A stretch of 64,000 nt of DNA, taken from contig QANY01005609.1 in the NCBI GenBank assembly GCA_003255025.1, positions 481,152 through 545,151 of the forward strand. The letters run 5' to 3'. The notes under the pieces are model-generated. The model ran no database searches, was not told where the DNA came from, and was given only the letters and a program-made list of their open reading frames with translations. Below, one piece after another: positions 11,898 to 22,063 of the stretch (position 1 is its first letter; each line of letters begins with the position of its first letter). The translations under genes and the position numbers were made by a program. The stretch is from Datisca glomerata (lineage: Eukaryota; Streptophyta; Magnoliopsida; Cucurbitales; Datiscaceae).

Positions 11898-12725
11898 TTA
11901 TAGGATCAATATGGCAACCAAGGAGGCGGGGGGGGGGGGGGGGGGNNNNNNNNNNNNGGGGTGAATTGGGTGATCGTGTTCAAATTAAAAATGTTTTGCA
12001 CTCAAGTGAAAAATGAATGTTCAAGAATGAACTTCAATGTTCCACGAGTTTAACTCTTAAAAAGATAAATAAGTAATAGATAAAAGTGTTGAAGTGAATA
12101 ATGATTGGGATAATATAAATTCAGAAAATAAAGCAAGCAAATAAAATAATTACAGAAACTTAAAGTGCGGAAATTAAATTGTGAAAATTAAATTATGAAA
12201 ATTAAATGCGAGAAATTGAAGTACAAAAAATAAATAGCACAAATAAAAGGAGAAGAAAATAGGCACACGATATTTTTACGTGATATGAAAAATCATATTT
12301 CTACGTCCACTCTCCAGGGCCCCCCTTTGGAGATTTTGAATCCCACGATCTTCTTAAGGGTGAAGACCAAACCTTACAAACTCAATTGACTTTATGTGTG
12401 CCAATTAAATCTTACAAGGCTATGTATTTCGAGATTAAGTGACCCCTTAGAATAACTCTCTCAAAAGAGTAGAATCTCCAATCTAAGCTCACAAAAAATA
12501 ATCTCTCTCTTAAGAAATTTGCAAGTATAAAGCTCAAAATATTAAGAGAGATTTAAAAGAGTATTGGGAGAGTTTTAAGAGCAAGTATCTTAGCTATGAA
12601 TTTATGTTTTGTGAATTGAAATGGAGTGTATTTATAGAAGAGATGGAGGTTAGAGTTTAGGAGGGAAAATTTATAGAAGAGTGTATTTATAGAAGAGATG
12701 AAGGTTAGAGTTTAGGAGGAAAAAA
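11898..12725 (-). mobile_element. 5' LTR (LTR-A) of SIRE-like element
   Basis: The minus-strand LTR is identified by the adjacent PBS and by homology to 1-390 and 1556-2060. U3 matches 9780-10040. At 12600-12725 it holds a small tandem duplication: 'gtatttatagaagagatg.aggttagagtttaggagg' appears twice. Beyond about 12725 homology to the other LTR stops. A G-run and an N gap interrupt it near 11928-11961. Confidence 0.75.
11928..11961. other. Poly-G tract with 12-base assembly gap
   Basis: Eighteen G residues, then N at 11946-11957, then four more G residues, inside LTR-A just before 'tgaattgggtgatcgtg'. The run probably collapsed or stopped sequencing; its true length is unknown. Confidence 0.95.
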
Positions 12726-14100
12726 TGGGTCATACCCTGTAAAATGACCCCCACGAATAGGTGTGAGCCCTAGACATAATGAGCGCTTCATTTTATATTA
12801 TTATGTAATTAACTCATGGGATTTGGGAAGCCTATATAAAGGCCAATGTACTGGAGGAAGGGGGAACTTGCAATACAACTCTGACCCTAAGATTCTCTCA
12901 TTCTTCTCTTACTCTGAAATTCTCCTTCTTTTTTTTTTCTAATTAACACATAAAAATTAGACATTATCGATATTCTCCTAACCAAATAGAAAAAATCCTT
13001 TACACCATCTTCTTCCTCCATTATTCTTTTTCAGTGCTTCTTCATTGGTAGGACTCGGGCCCGTCGCTGCTCGTCGTGGCCTGTCACGGCCGCTATATCA
13101 TGGTTGCAACCGCGACGACTGTAAATCAGGTTATCCTCACCATAATGTGAATCAGGCTATCCTCCAAGACCGTTAAGTAATGGCCGCCGCGATTTGAAAC
13201 CGTAGTCTCCCTATTCCCTGACGTCATTCCTCTCCTTAAACAATAGTAGCCACCACCCTTATTTTTTAATAGCAATAGCATAACAATTTAATAAGAAGTT
13301 CCTTCAACTAAGGAAATGTCATATAGAATTTAGTATAAAGCATTTAGATGTGTGGCTGCTTTGCATTGGGTGCTGGAAATTATAGTTACATGGCAAAAAA
13401 TAATTCAAATTTTTGACAGTTGGATGAAGTATCGGATATACGAGAAATTATCGTATATATCAATCATAAAAGTGATGTTAGCAGCACTCATTTCAATAGT
13501 TATTCATACACAGTCACTTTATAAATGTGACATGTATCATATTTTTACTTTTTAACAAAAGTGTCAAAATGAGTAGACATGATTTTTATTTTATTTACAA
13601 ATTTGCCATCAATCCCCATAACTCTCCAACTTCTTTTTCATCACTATTTTTCATTACTAAATCTTGGATATTACCGGTTATCTTGGATACTCTATAAAGT
13701 AGTTATAATTCTTCATAACTTAAGCCATTTCAACCTTAAATTAATTACAATCTTAAACTCATAAAGAATATTTGTCTTCTCAAATATTATATCTTAAGTA
13801 TTACAATAAATTAGTTGCCAAATAAAATATTCTAAATAATTAATTTCTGAAATTTGTCAAGATGAACATAATTGTTGTAACCATGACTAACCATGACTAA
13901 CCATGGAAACAAGTTTAAAAAAAATGTAAAAAAAACAGTGAACAGATGATGTCTAGTAAAAGGGTTTATTCGTAAAACTGTGTTTGCATAAATTTTTGCT
14001 TCCTTAAACTTTACGATTTTGCTTTCGAAATTTGTAATAAAAAAGAAAAATTATAAAATACACTCTCAAATTTTACGGTTGTTATTATTTATTACCCTAA
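12726..14100. other. No gene recognised; possible LTR/promoter remnant at the left end
   Basis: 12730-12960 has a plausible core promoter (TATATAAA at 12833-12840) followed by a pyrimidine-rich stretch and 'ggggaacttgcaatacaactctgaccc', an arrangement often seen in LTR R regions. No partner LTR was found. 13030-13210 is unusually GC-rich for the window but has no recognised product. The rest is AT-rich; the ORFs at 13352-13764 are low-complexity and not supported. Confidence 0.35.
12833..12840 (+). promoter_or_regulatory. TATA-box-like motif
   Basis: 'cctatataaaggcc' is followed after about 60 bases by a C/T-rich leader-like segment. No downstream ORF is supported, so it may be the promoter of a lost retroelement. 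Confidence 0.35.
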
Positions 14101-14692
14101 ATTTTAATTTCATCATTTATAACCTGAAGTTACCTTTTGAAGAAGAAAATAACTTTTCGTCTACATAATTAACGAAACTGGGTTATAAACTTTAATTTCA
14201 TCATTTATAATCTGAAATTACCTTTTGAAGAAGAAAATAACGTTTCGTCTACATAATTAACGAAACTGTTAACAACACGAAAGGATGCTATTTTAATAAT
14301 TTCACTTAAAATCCCTTAATTTTTAAAATGCCCCTCCACCTAAGAAGCCAAGAAGAGGGTTTTCTTGTTTTTTTGTCAGTTGGTATCTTTATTGACTTGT
14401 GTAAATTCCAACGAACAGATTACATTCGTCTAGAGGAAAAAAATGAACATAGTTCTTCTGCCGCTTTGGGTTTTATTTTGGGAATCTTATGTCTTTGGAT
14501 TGGCTCTATTGATCATCCTGCCAAAATAAGTAACCTTTAGCTAATTTAAAGACAATGTTAAGATTGTTATCTTTATGAAAATATTAAGACAACGTCGTTT
14601 CATATTCTTAACGGTTATGTTCAATTATGTAGAGGGAAGATTAATTTTGATTTCAAAATGTAACTTCAAGTTATAAATGATGAAATTAAAAG
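14101..14692. mobile_element. Short inverted-repeat (MITE/foldback-like) element
   Basis: The left arm, 14103-14180 ('tttaatttcatcatttata' to 'taattaacgaaactg'), is inverted at 14612-14692 with moderate divergence. The left arm is also duplicated directly at 14191-14268, a period of 88 bases. The interior of about 340 bp has no recognised protein; the 70-codon ORF at 14328-14540 matches nothing known to me. This layout fits a non-autonomous DNA element. No target-site duplication was confirmed. Confidence 0.5.
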
Positions 14693-15241
14693 TTTACGTC
14701 AAAACATTCTCAAGGTCTCCAATGCAAACTTAATCGTGTCACGAGGAAGGGTTAGAACCGCCCATAGCGGTCCTCACTTGAATGTGAGAAAATTTAGAAT
14801 CGTGTCGATTTGAGTCAACGAGTTGCTTCAGAAGCTAAGACTTCTAAAGGGAGTGGTGGAGCAGGACCATCCCATAGACGGACTGTTAGTTCATAGCAAC
14901 CTTTAAGAGTCGATGCGTTGGTTAAACACTTAGACTGACGTACATTGGAATCCCCTCATAGGGGCTAGTCAATGGAGCCAAGGTGACTAAAATCATTGGT
15001 GATTCGTTAAGATAGATGTGGAGACATTTGAGTGTTAACCAAATGAGATGAGTCTCGATACTATAGGAGATAGTTTGGACTTCATCCCTCGATGAGAGAA
15101 ACTGTCATTTTTTATCGTAACATCATGGAGGAAATATCTTTTTAATGGATTTTAAAATATTTAGTAATTGCATCATGCATCATACTTTTCTAAACAATTG
15201 AGCATTTATTTACACCGTTTTCTTTATTCTTTTCAGTAATC

Positions 15242-16218
15242 ATGTCGCTATCCCCTCTTTCAACCATTCTTGACACGAACAAATTCAACGGTGAAAATTA
15301 TGTGGAATGGAAATGAAATCTTGATATCGTGATGACGGTAAAAAGGCACAAGTTTGTGCTCACTACCCCTTGTCCTCTTGAGCCTATTGCTGAATCGATA
15401 CAAGAAGAAAATGATGTTTATGCTTATTGGTTGCATTCTGATGAGATCGCCAGATGTTACATCTTGGTATCTATGAGCAATGTGTTGCAACAACAACATT
15501 AGACCTTTGAGACTGCCACTAATATGATGTTAACATCACCGAAATGTTTGGGGATCAGGGTCATCAAGCTAGACAGACAGCTGTGCTTAACTTTATGAAC
15601 TGCAGGATGGAACCTAGAACTCCTATCAGAGAACATATGATGTTGATCATAAGTAATCTGAACGAGATGGAGATCATGGGCGCTCAGGTCGATGGTGAGA
15701 CTCAAGTGGATATGATCCTAGAGACTTTGCCTAGTACCTTTAAGAATTTCAAGCTTAATTATTCGATGAATAAGTTGAATTACTCACTTCCTGAGCTCAT
15801 GAAGGAGCTGCAAGCTGTTGAGATCCTGTTTCTGAAGGGGAAGAGGAAATCTGGAAAAGCTAAATTTACTGAAAGTAGGCCTTCCACCTCTAGCTCTAAG
15901 AAAAAATAGAGAAGGGGTCCAAGGAAAATGAAGAAGCAGAAGCCGAGAGCTGTCAAAGGTAAAATCACCACGAGAGTAGACAAATCGAAAGACAAGTGTC
16001 ATCACTGTGGAGCTGTTAGTCATTGGAAACGTAGCTGCCCAAAGTATATCAAAGGGTTGAGATCTAAAGGTATAATAATGGTTAATGAGGCATGTTATAT
16101 AGCTGACTCTACTTTTTCTTGGATTGTAGACTCTGCAACTACTAACCGCATATGTTGCTCCCTGCAAGGGTTCAGGAAAATCAGAAGGCTTAACGAGGGT
16201 GAGTTCAGCTTCTGCTAG
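15242..16218 (+). pseudogene. F1 gag and protease, broken
   Basis: The start at 15242 reads MSLSPLSTILDTNKFNG, and the gag domain follows with a stop at codon 25 and a frameshift before 15544. The frame 15544-15909 gives 'EHMMLIISNLNEMEIMG' and a lysine-rich tail. A zinc knuckle of the form CX2CX4HX4C, CHHCGAVSHWKRSC, is intact at 15997-16038 and would bind element RNA. The protease motif at about 16120-16146 reads WIVDSATTN where the family has DSG, so the glycine after the catalytic Asp-Ser is lost. At least three disabling changes are present. Confidence 0.88.
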
Positions 16219-16378
16219 GGCAATGAAGCACAAGTATAGACCGCATAAGTGGGAACTTTTAAATTATGTTTTGAGAAATATTTTATTATTTTGTGTGAAG
16301 TTTATTGTGTCCTGAGTTTTGGAATGAATTTGATTTCTATTGGTGCATTAATTGAGCAAGGATTTGATCTAAAATTCA

Positions 16379-17410
16379 TTGATAAAGATTTTAATATTTT
16401 CTAAAAATGAATGCTTAATTACCATTGTACGAATGATTAATAAATTGTATCACGTAAAACCTATAATACCCATGATTTGTGACGCTGAAGTGAATATCGA
16501 TTCACATAGGGATAGTAAAAGGATGAACTATGACTCGATCGATCTAACCTGTCTGTGGCACTTACGTCTTGGACATATTAGCCTAGAAAGAATTAAAAGA
16601 CTTGTGAAGGATGGTCCTTTGCAATATTTAAGTGTGGGTTTACTACCCACATGTGAATCGTGTATAGAAGGCAAAATGACCAAGAGACCTTTTTCATCAA
16701 AAGGTGAAAGAGCAACTCAATTCCTTGAATTCATACATAGTGATGTATGTGGGCTATTAAATATCTAAGCAAGAGGAGGTTATGAATGCATCATAACCTT
16801 CATTGACGACTACTCATATTTTTGTCATGTTTATCTAATGCATCAAAAGTCTGAAACCTTTGAAAAGTTCAAAGAATATAAGGCCTTGGTTGAAAAGCAA
16901 TTAGAAAAATAAATCATATCACTGCTATCTTATTGTGGTGGAGAGTACTTGCTAGGAGAGGTCGAGGACTTTTTTAAGGAATGGGTATTCCTTGTCAGCT
17001 TACAACAAAATGGTGTGTCAGAGAAAATGAATCAAAGTCTTGATGGTTATAGTTAGATCTATGATAAGTTACTTATCCCTCCCAGATTCATTATGGGGAT
17101 ATGTCTTATAACAATGACATATATTCTGAACCAAGTTCTATCAAAGACGGTGGCTGGTACACCATATGAAAGATGCTATGGGAGAAAGTCGACCGTTCAC
17201 CATTTTAGAATATGGGGTTGCCCAGCACATGTTCTAAGATCAAAGACAGGCAAGTTGGCCAGTCGTTTAGAATTGTGCATGTTTGTAGGATATCCTATGG
17301 GAACGAAGGGATATATCTTCTACAATATGACTAACAAGAAAACATTCATTAGTACGAATGCTCATTTTCTCGAAGAAGATTATTACAGTAGAGAAGTACA
17401 GATGTACTAG
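16379..17410 (+). pseudogene. F1 integrase, broken
   Basis: The GAG_pre-integrase zinc region is readable as 'LWHLRLGHISLERIKRL' followed by CESCIEGKM (about 16550-16680). The integrase core follows with HSDVCG near 16737, a stop, then 'FIDDYS' near 16800. The third acidic motif region (16920-17060) is scrambled. The C-terminal part, 17093-17410, is open and has 'GTPYERCYGRK', 'FRIWGCPAHV' and 'FVGYPMGTKGY', typical of Copia integrase before the RT. Frameshifts and stops exclude activity. Confidence 0.88.
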
Positions 17411-17499
17411 AGAAATTATTGAGTGGGAGAACACTGACTCCCCAATAAGAAATTATTTATGATCCAATAATGAAAGGGCCACGATAGGAGCCAAAGACT

Positions 17500-18836
17500 A
17501 TGGAGCCTCGACGTAGTGGGAGAGTTATGAGACAACCTGAAAGTTACATGTCCTATGGAGAAGCTTTGACAACTGTCTCAGACAAGGACCTATATGAATC
17601 AATCTCTTTCTCGGAGGCCATGGCTGGTCCTGAAGCAAACTTATGGCAAGAAGCCATGAACGTTGAGATATATTCGATGTACTGAAATGAATTCTGGAAA
17701 ATTGTAGATCCTCCAGAAGGGATAAAACCCGTAGGATGCAAATGGATCTATAAGAAAAAAAGAGGTTCAGATTGGAATGTAGAGACATTCAAAGCTAGCC
17801 TAGTAGGCAAGGGCTACACCCAAAAGGAAGGTATAGACTACGAGGATACCTTCTCACCGGTAGCCATACTTAAATCCATCCAAATCCTTTTGTCCATTGT
17901 TGTTGCCCTTTATTATGAAATCTGGCAAATGGACGTCAAAACTTTCTTTCTGAATGACAATTTTGAAGAGCTCATTTATATGGCTCAACCGGACAGGTTT
18001 ATGGGGAATGACCAAGAGGGTAAAACTTTTGAACTGTAGAAGTTTATGGAATCTTATATTCGATGAAACTTATAAGAACTATGGCTTTGAATAGTTGGTG
18101 GATGAACCCTGTGTGTATAAGTTGATACACGAAGGGAATATGGTTTTTTTAGTTTGGTACATAGATCATATTATATTCATTGGGAATGATTAAGAAAATT
18201 ATATGATGTCAAGTTTTGGATTGCAAAGTAATTTGACATGAAGGATCTTGGAGAAGCCGCATTTGTCTTAGGTATTCAGATCTTTCGAAATCAGAAGAAC
18301 AAACAATCGACATTTTTTCAAGCATCTTATATTGATAAAGTGTTGGTTCGCTTTAGTATGCCAAACTCCAAGAAGGGATTTTTTTCCTTTAGACATGGAG
18401 TCAGTCTCTCCATGGAGCAGTCTCCCACGACTCCTCAAGAAGTGGAAGACATGAAAAGGATACCCTATGCCTCAGCCGTAGGAAGCCTCATGTACTCGAT
18501 GCTTTGTACTAGACTTGATATTTTCTATGTCGTTTGCGTAGTAAGTCATTTCCAATTTAATCCTAGATTCGAGCATTGGAATGTTGTCAACCATATTCTT
18601 AAGTATCTTAGGAGAACAAAGAATTACATGCTTGTGTTAGGTAGTGACTTGAATATGACGAGGTATACATATTTCGATTTTCAAGTTGATAAGGACTCTA
18701 AGAGGTCTACTTCACGGTTGTTGTTCATCTTAAATGGTGGAGCAGTTGTATGGAGAAGTATCAAGTAATCTTGCATTGCTGATTCTACCATGGAAGCTGA
18801 ATATATGGCAGCTCAGAAAGCTGCAATGGAGTGAGA
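17500..18836 (+). pseudogene. F1 reverse transcriptase and RNase H, broken
   Basis: The RT begins after 'RRSGRVMRQPESY', with 'EAMNVEIYSM', 'GCKWIYKKK' and QMDVKTFFLND at about 17926. The polymerase box at 18158-18169 reads YIDH instead of YxDD, so the second catalytic aspartate is lost. 18238-18768 is open, with 'MKDLGEAAFVLGIQI', 'YASAVGSLMYSMLCTR', 'HILKYLRRTKNYM' and 'KRSTSRLLFILNGGAVVW', the RT-RNase H connection. RNase H 'ADSTMEAEYMAA' follows a stop at 18767. The frame ends at the LTR-B junction. Confidence 0.9.
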
Positions 18837-18839
18837 TAA

Positions 18840-20155
18840 TTTTGTTTGACTAATTAATTAAATTATTTATATTAATTTTCATAAATTATATATAAATAAT
18901 TATATATATTAATTTTTTAATTATCGATAAGTGAGACAATCTAATTTATAAAACTAGATCATGTTAAATTATTATTAGATAATAATTTAAAATTAGAGTC
19001 AACTAAATCTGTTATTTGTAAACTAACAGATAAACTAATTGATAGAGATGATCAGATAAGTTGATTTTGAATAAACTGATATCTAGATATTTATCATATT
19101 AAAATAAATAATTAGTTTGCAGAAATTACCACGTGGCATGTTGGACTGTCACATGTCAATCACTGATTGAGAATCAGAAATTGACGTGGACTACTGTAGT
19201 GCCATGTGACACTACAGTTAAGTGTGTAATACTGTAGTGCCACATGGAAGTAGTGTCATGAATGACAGTGCCGTGAGGTACTATGATACCTCACGACATA
19301 CTACAGTGCCGTGTGGCACTACAGTTGTGCACAGTTGCAGTGAGTCTCACTGCAATGATAATTTTATGAATAATTATTATTTTGTGTATATCCCTAAAAA
19401 TCTAGGGTGCTTAGAAAATATATATAGATATTATTCTATTGGACTCAGTACTGATTTAGAGTGCTAACAACACAGTTTCTATCAAGGTGAAACTCTTTGA
19501 GATTAAAAAGTTAATCAAAAAGCTCTGTGAGGATAACCATTGAATTCTCTTAGAGATTAGACTCACAAAATTAGTCATTCTTCAAAAATATCTCGATCTC
19601 GTGTGTTGAGTATATCTAGAGACAGAAAAGTGTTCTTGCTAAATTCTACATGCCCACACACGTGTTAGTATGTTTGAGAATTTACTTGAAAGACCTTGGT
19701 GTGGATCTCGAAATTCGTTGTTCATGGAAATAGAAGATCGTTGCCTCCACTCACCTCCATGGGTGAATGGAGTCTAATACACTATTTCTTGGCTAGTGTA
19801 GTAGACTCCATTATATGTCATTCAGAAGGGCTCTGTATAGTTCTATTTTGGGGTGTAACATTTTGGTTGTTCCCTCGACTGATCGAGAAAAACAAGTTCC
19901 AGAAGCATCTTCCATTCATATCGATTTGGGTTTCTCTTGGGTTGTGAGAACGCTTGATTAGACTACAAGAAGTTTATATTCTATATCCATGTATGTTTTC
20001 GATTTAATATAAAAATATATACTGAATCCGATTGAAAAATATTTTCAATAAAAGATTTTATTTTAGATATCGTGGTGCTGCAATTATTTCGATTAAAATC
20101 TTAAATTTTCTTTTAAAAAGCCCATGCGCTTCCACCGTACGCGCCTATACCAACA
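18840..20155 (+). mobile_element. LTR-B copy 3, 5'-truncated, with a foreign insert
   Basis: It starts inside the LTR at the segment equal to 6777 ('taattaattaaattattta') and ends 'taccaaca' at 20155. It holds the CACGTG cluster at 19190-19345. Bases about 19736-19945 have no counterpart in the other copies; they interrupt the conserved 'gttcgtgagaacgga' region. The junction with F1 RNase H at 18840 shows that a truncation or recombination joined the two. No PBS follows. Confidence 0.75.
19736..19945. other. Roughly 210-bp foreign insert in LTR-B copy 3
   Basis: Present only in this LTR copy. It is readable on the plus strand for about 70 codons (part of an ORF 19696-19947) with a hydrophobic stretch 'GLCIVLFWGVTFWLF'. 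No family was recognised, and no terminal repeats are visible. Confidence 0.5.
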
Positions 20156-21244
20156 AAACGTAGCGTACAACATAGAAGTCATTTGTATCCATATTGAATT
20201 TGATCCCAATGGTAGATTGGTGTGCCAGGTGTAAGCCCATTAGTGAGGAACTTTGGAATTTCATCAGAAGCATAGATTCACTACAGCCATACGGTCCTAG
20301 ATCGTCGATGAAATGTACTACATGTTCCTTTGTATAACCTACTTTCCTATTGTACTTCTAGAATCTAGAAGGCGTGTACTAAACAAGGTATGGCTTGGCA
20401 GCGATATCAGCTGGGTACGTGGTGGGAATCTACTATCAGCTCACTCAAGGATGCTCTTATTATATTTGCCTAGACAATCTTTTGTAAGTCTTCATGAATA
20501 GTGAATAAAGAGGAAGCGGCGTGTGTGTTGTCAAACACATGGAATTTTAGTAGTGATACCAGTTTCTAGTGGGATTTGATTGTTTCCATGTTCAGAGTGG
20601 GATTGGAGGATTTTCCTGCGTTTTCATCAGTAGTGACTGACGCGGGCCTCGGGAACTATTGGTTGCAACCGACGGTATGGAAGAACATGATTGGTCAGCA
20701 GGGTAAATCATTGGTCGTTCACAATCCGCACGTGATTATCCATTCTGAACTGGATGTGGTTGATGAAGGAAAAGTAAATTCTCCGCGAGGTACTCCAAAT
20801 ATAGGTGATCGCATCGCGTAGGTTTTTTTTAAAGCGTCCTCCCTTCTTGTGATTATCTTTCCATTCTCACCTCTTGTGTTTATCCTGCCACTCTCCCCTC
20901 TAGGAAGAGAGACACCTTGCCCATTCTAGGGTTTTATTCTTCCAGATCATTCAAGATAATTGTTACTATCACTGGTAGGAGCCGAATTTTCACTTGCAAA
21001 ATGTCCTAATTTGGTCTTCTTTATAGAGTACAAAATTATCAAGCTTTGAGTTATATTTCTAGAGGGATTTGAGTCAATTCAATCTGATATCAGATTTGAA
21101 AGTTATTATATAAATACTCTAGCTGCCATAGTGTAACCACTCATTGTTGCATTGCAGTAGCACCTACACCACCGGTGGTAGGTCCCCCATCCTCTTCAAC
21201 ACCTAGATCTATATGAAGGTCGAGCTGTGATGTCCATTAACCAT
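20156..21244. other. Unassigned region with one 81-codon ORF
   Basis: The best open frame is 20576-20821 on the plus strand. It is hydrophilic at its C-terminus and of more even base composition than the surroundings. It resembles degraded coding sequence, but I cannot assign a family. 21120-21240 contains an imperfect 'caccaccggtgg' element. Nothing else is supported. Confidence 0.3.
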
Positions 21245-21690
21245 CTCCCATTGTTCATAGTCAGAGAAGCAAGAAAGAAGAAAAGTTTCGAAAACAGGGG
21301 AGAACAGAGGGGATTGAGAAATGGCTCAGGGAGCTTCAAACAAAATGCTCATTCACCTTATTACCAAAAATACATCCCTACTATTTATAGACTAATATAT
21401 TAAGTACAACGACTACTACTGAATATAAATAGGAAGTTAGATTAGGAAAACTATAATAACATATTCTAACTAACTCCTAACTGACTTGAGGAAACCAAGT
21501 AATCAAACTGACTCGAAAAGTGAGCTTTTGTAAACACATCAGCAACTTGATTTTATCACCAAGAAAATGCAAGTCTATTTTAATGTGTTTTGTGCGTGCA
21601 TGATTCATTGGATTGGAGACGCATATTATCACACCAAATGATGGGAGAAGAAACTAGTGACACATGTAATTCAAACAACAATAGAAGAGC
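21245..21690 (-). pseudogene. Copia RNase H tail and LTR start
   Basis: The minus strand reads 'FELHVSLVSSPIIWCDN' (RNase H with its catalytic aspartate), then after frame shifts 'HARTKHIKIDLHF' and 'VADVFTKAHFSSQF', the conserved end of Copia RNase H. Non-coding sequence with 'agttagttagaatatg' and a TATA-like 'ctataaatag' (plus-strand 21381-21390) follows, as in a Copia LTR U3. This is a third Copia lineage, distinct from F1-F3. The LINE poly(A) end lies directly against its 5' side at 21696. Confidence 0.8.
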
Positions 21691-21695
21691 CCTTC

Positions 21696-21705
21696 TTTTT
21701 TTTTT
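21696..21705 (-). other. LINE poly(A) tail
   Basis: Ten A residues on the minus strand terminate the LINE 3' UTR and mark the target-primed integration end. Confidence 0.75.
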
Positions 21706-22063
21706 CAAAGAGAAGGGGTGTTAAACACCCCAACAGAAGAGTGTTTCATGAATCAATAAGAGAGTACATAACTGTAAGGGACATGCCTCAAGGTAAAAAA
21801 TAAAAAACTCAAGTTAGAGAAGGAAATTAGGAGATGTACCAAGACATCTCAGCTAGGATGACATCTCCTTAGCACCCTCATCATTTAACCTTAACCAGCC
21901 AAATAAAAGAAAAGATCTGGATTAAGGAACACCGCATACAGAGTCTCAACTAGAATAAAGATCAAAGGAACCATTTGGCTAGTCTCGTTAAAACATTTTA
22001 TGAAAAAAATCCCAAATGGGAAAACCCAGAAAAGGAAAAAAGAGTATTAGCCAAAAACAAGGA

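Larger units (their letters stand above)
14700..18840 (+). mobile_element. Copia element F1, LTR-less relic
   Basis: The order is leader (14700-15241), gag, protease, integrase, RT, RNase H, all on the plus strand. The leader matches the reverse complement of about 44330-44800 ('gactgttagttcat', 'ggggctagtcaatgg'), so F1 and F2 are one family. No 5' LTR is seen; sequence to the left belongs to the inverted-repeat element. On the right the RNase H is cut by LTR-B at about 18840. Confidence 0.9.

Noticed and set aside
13860..13910. Short 'ccatgactaa' triplication
   Set aside because: Only three 10-base units; trivial slippage with no further context.
15784..16233. 149-codon minus-strand ORF
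   Set aside because: It is the complement of the F1 gag/protease region, whose zinc knuckle and protease motif are clear on the plus strand.
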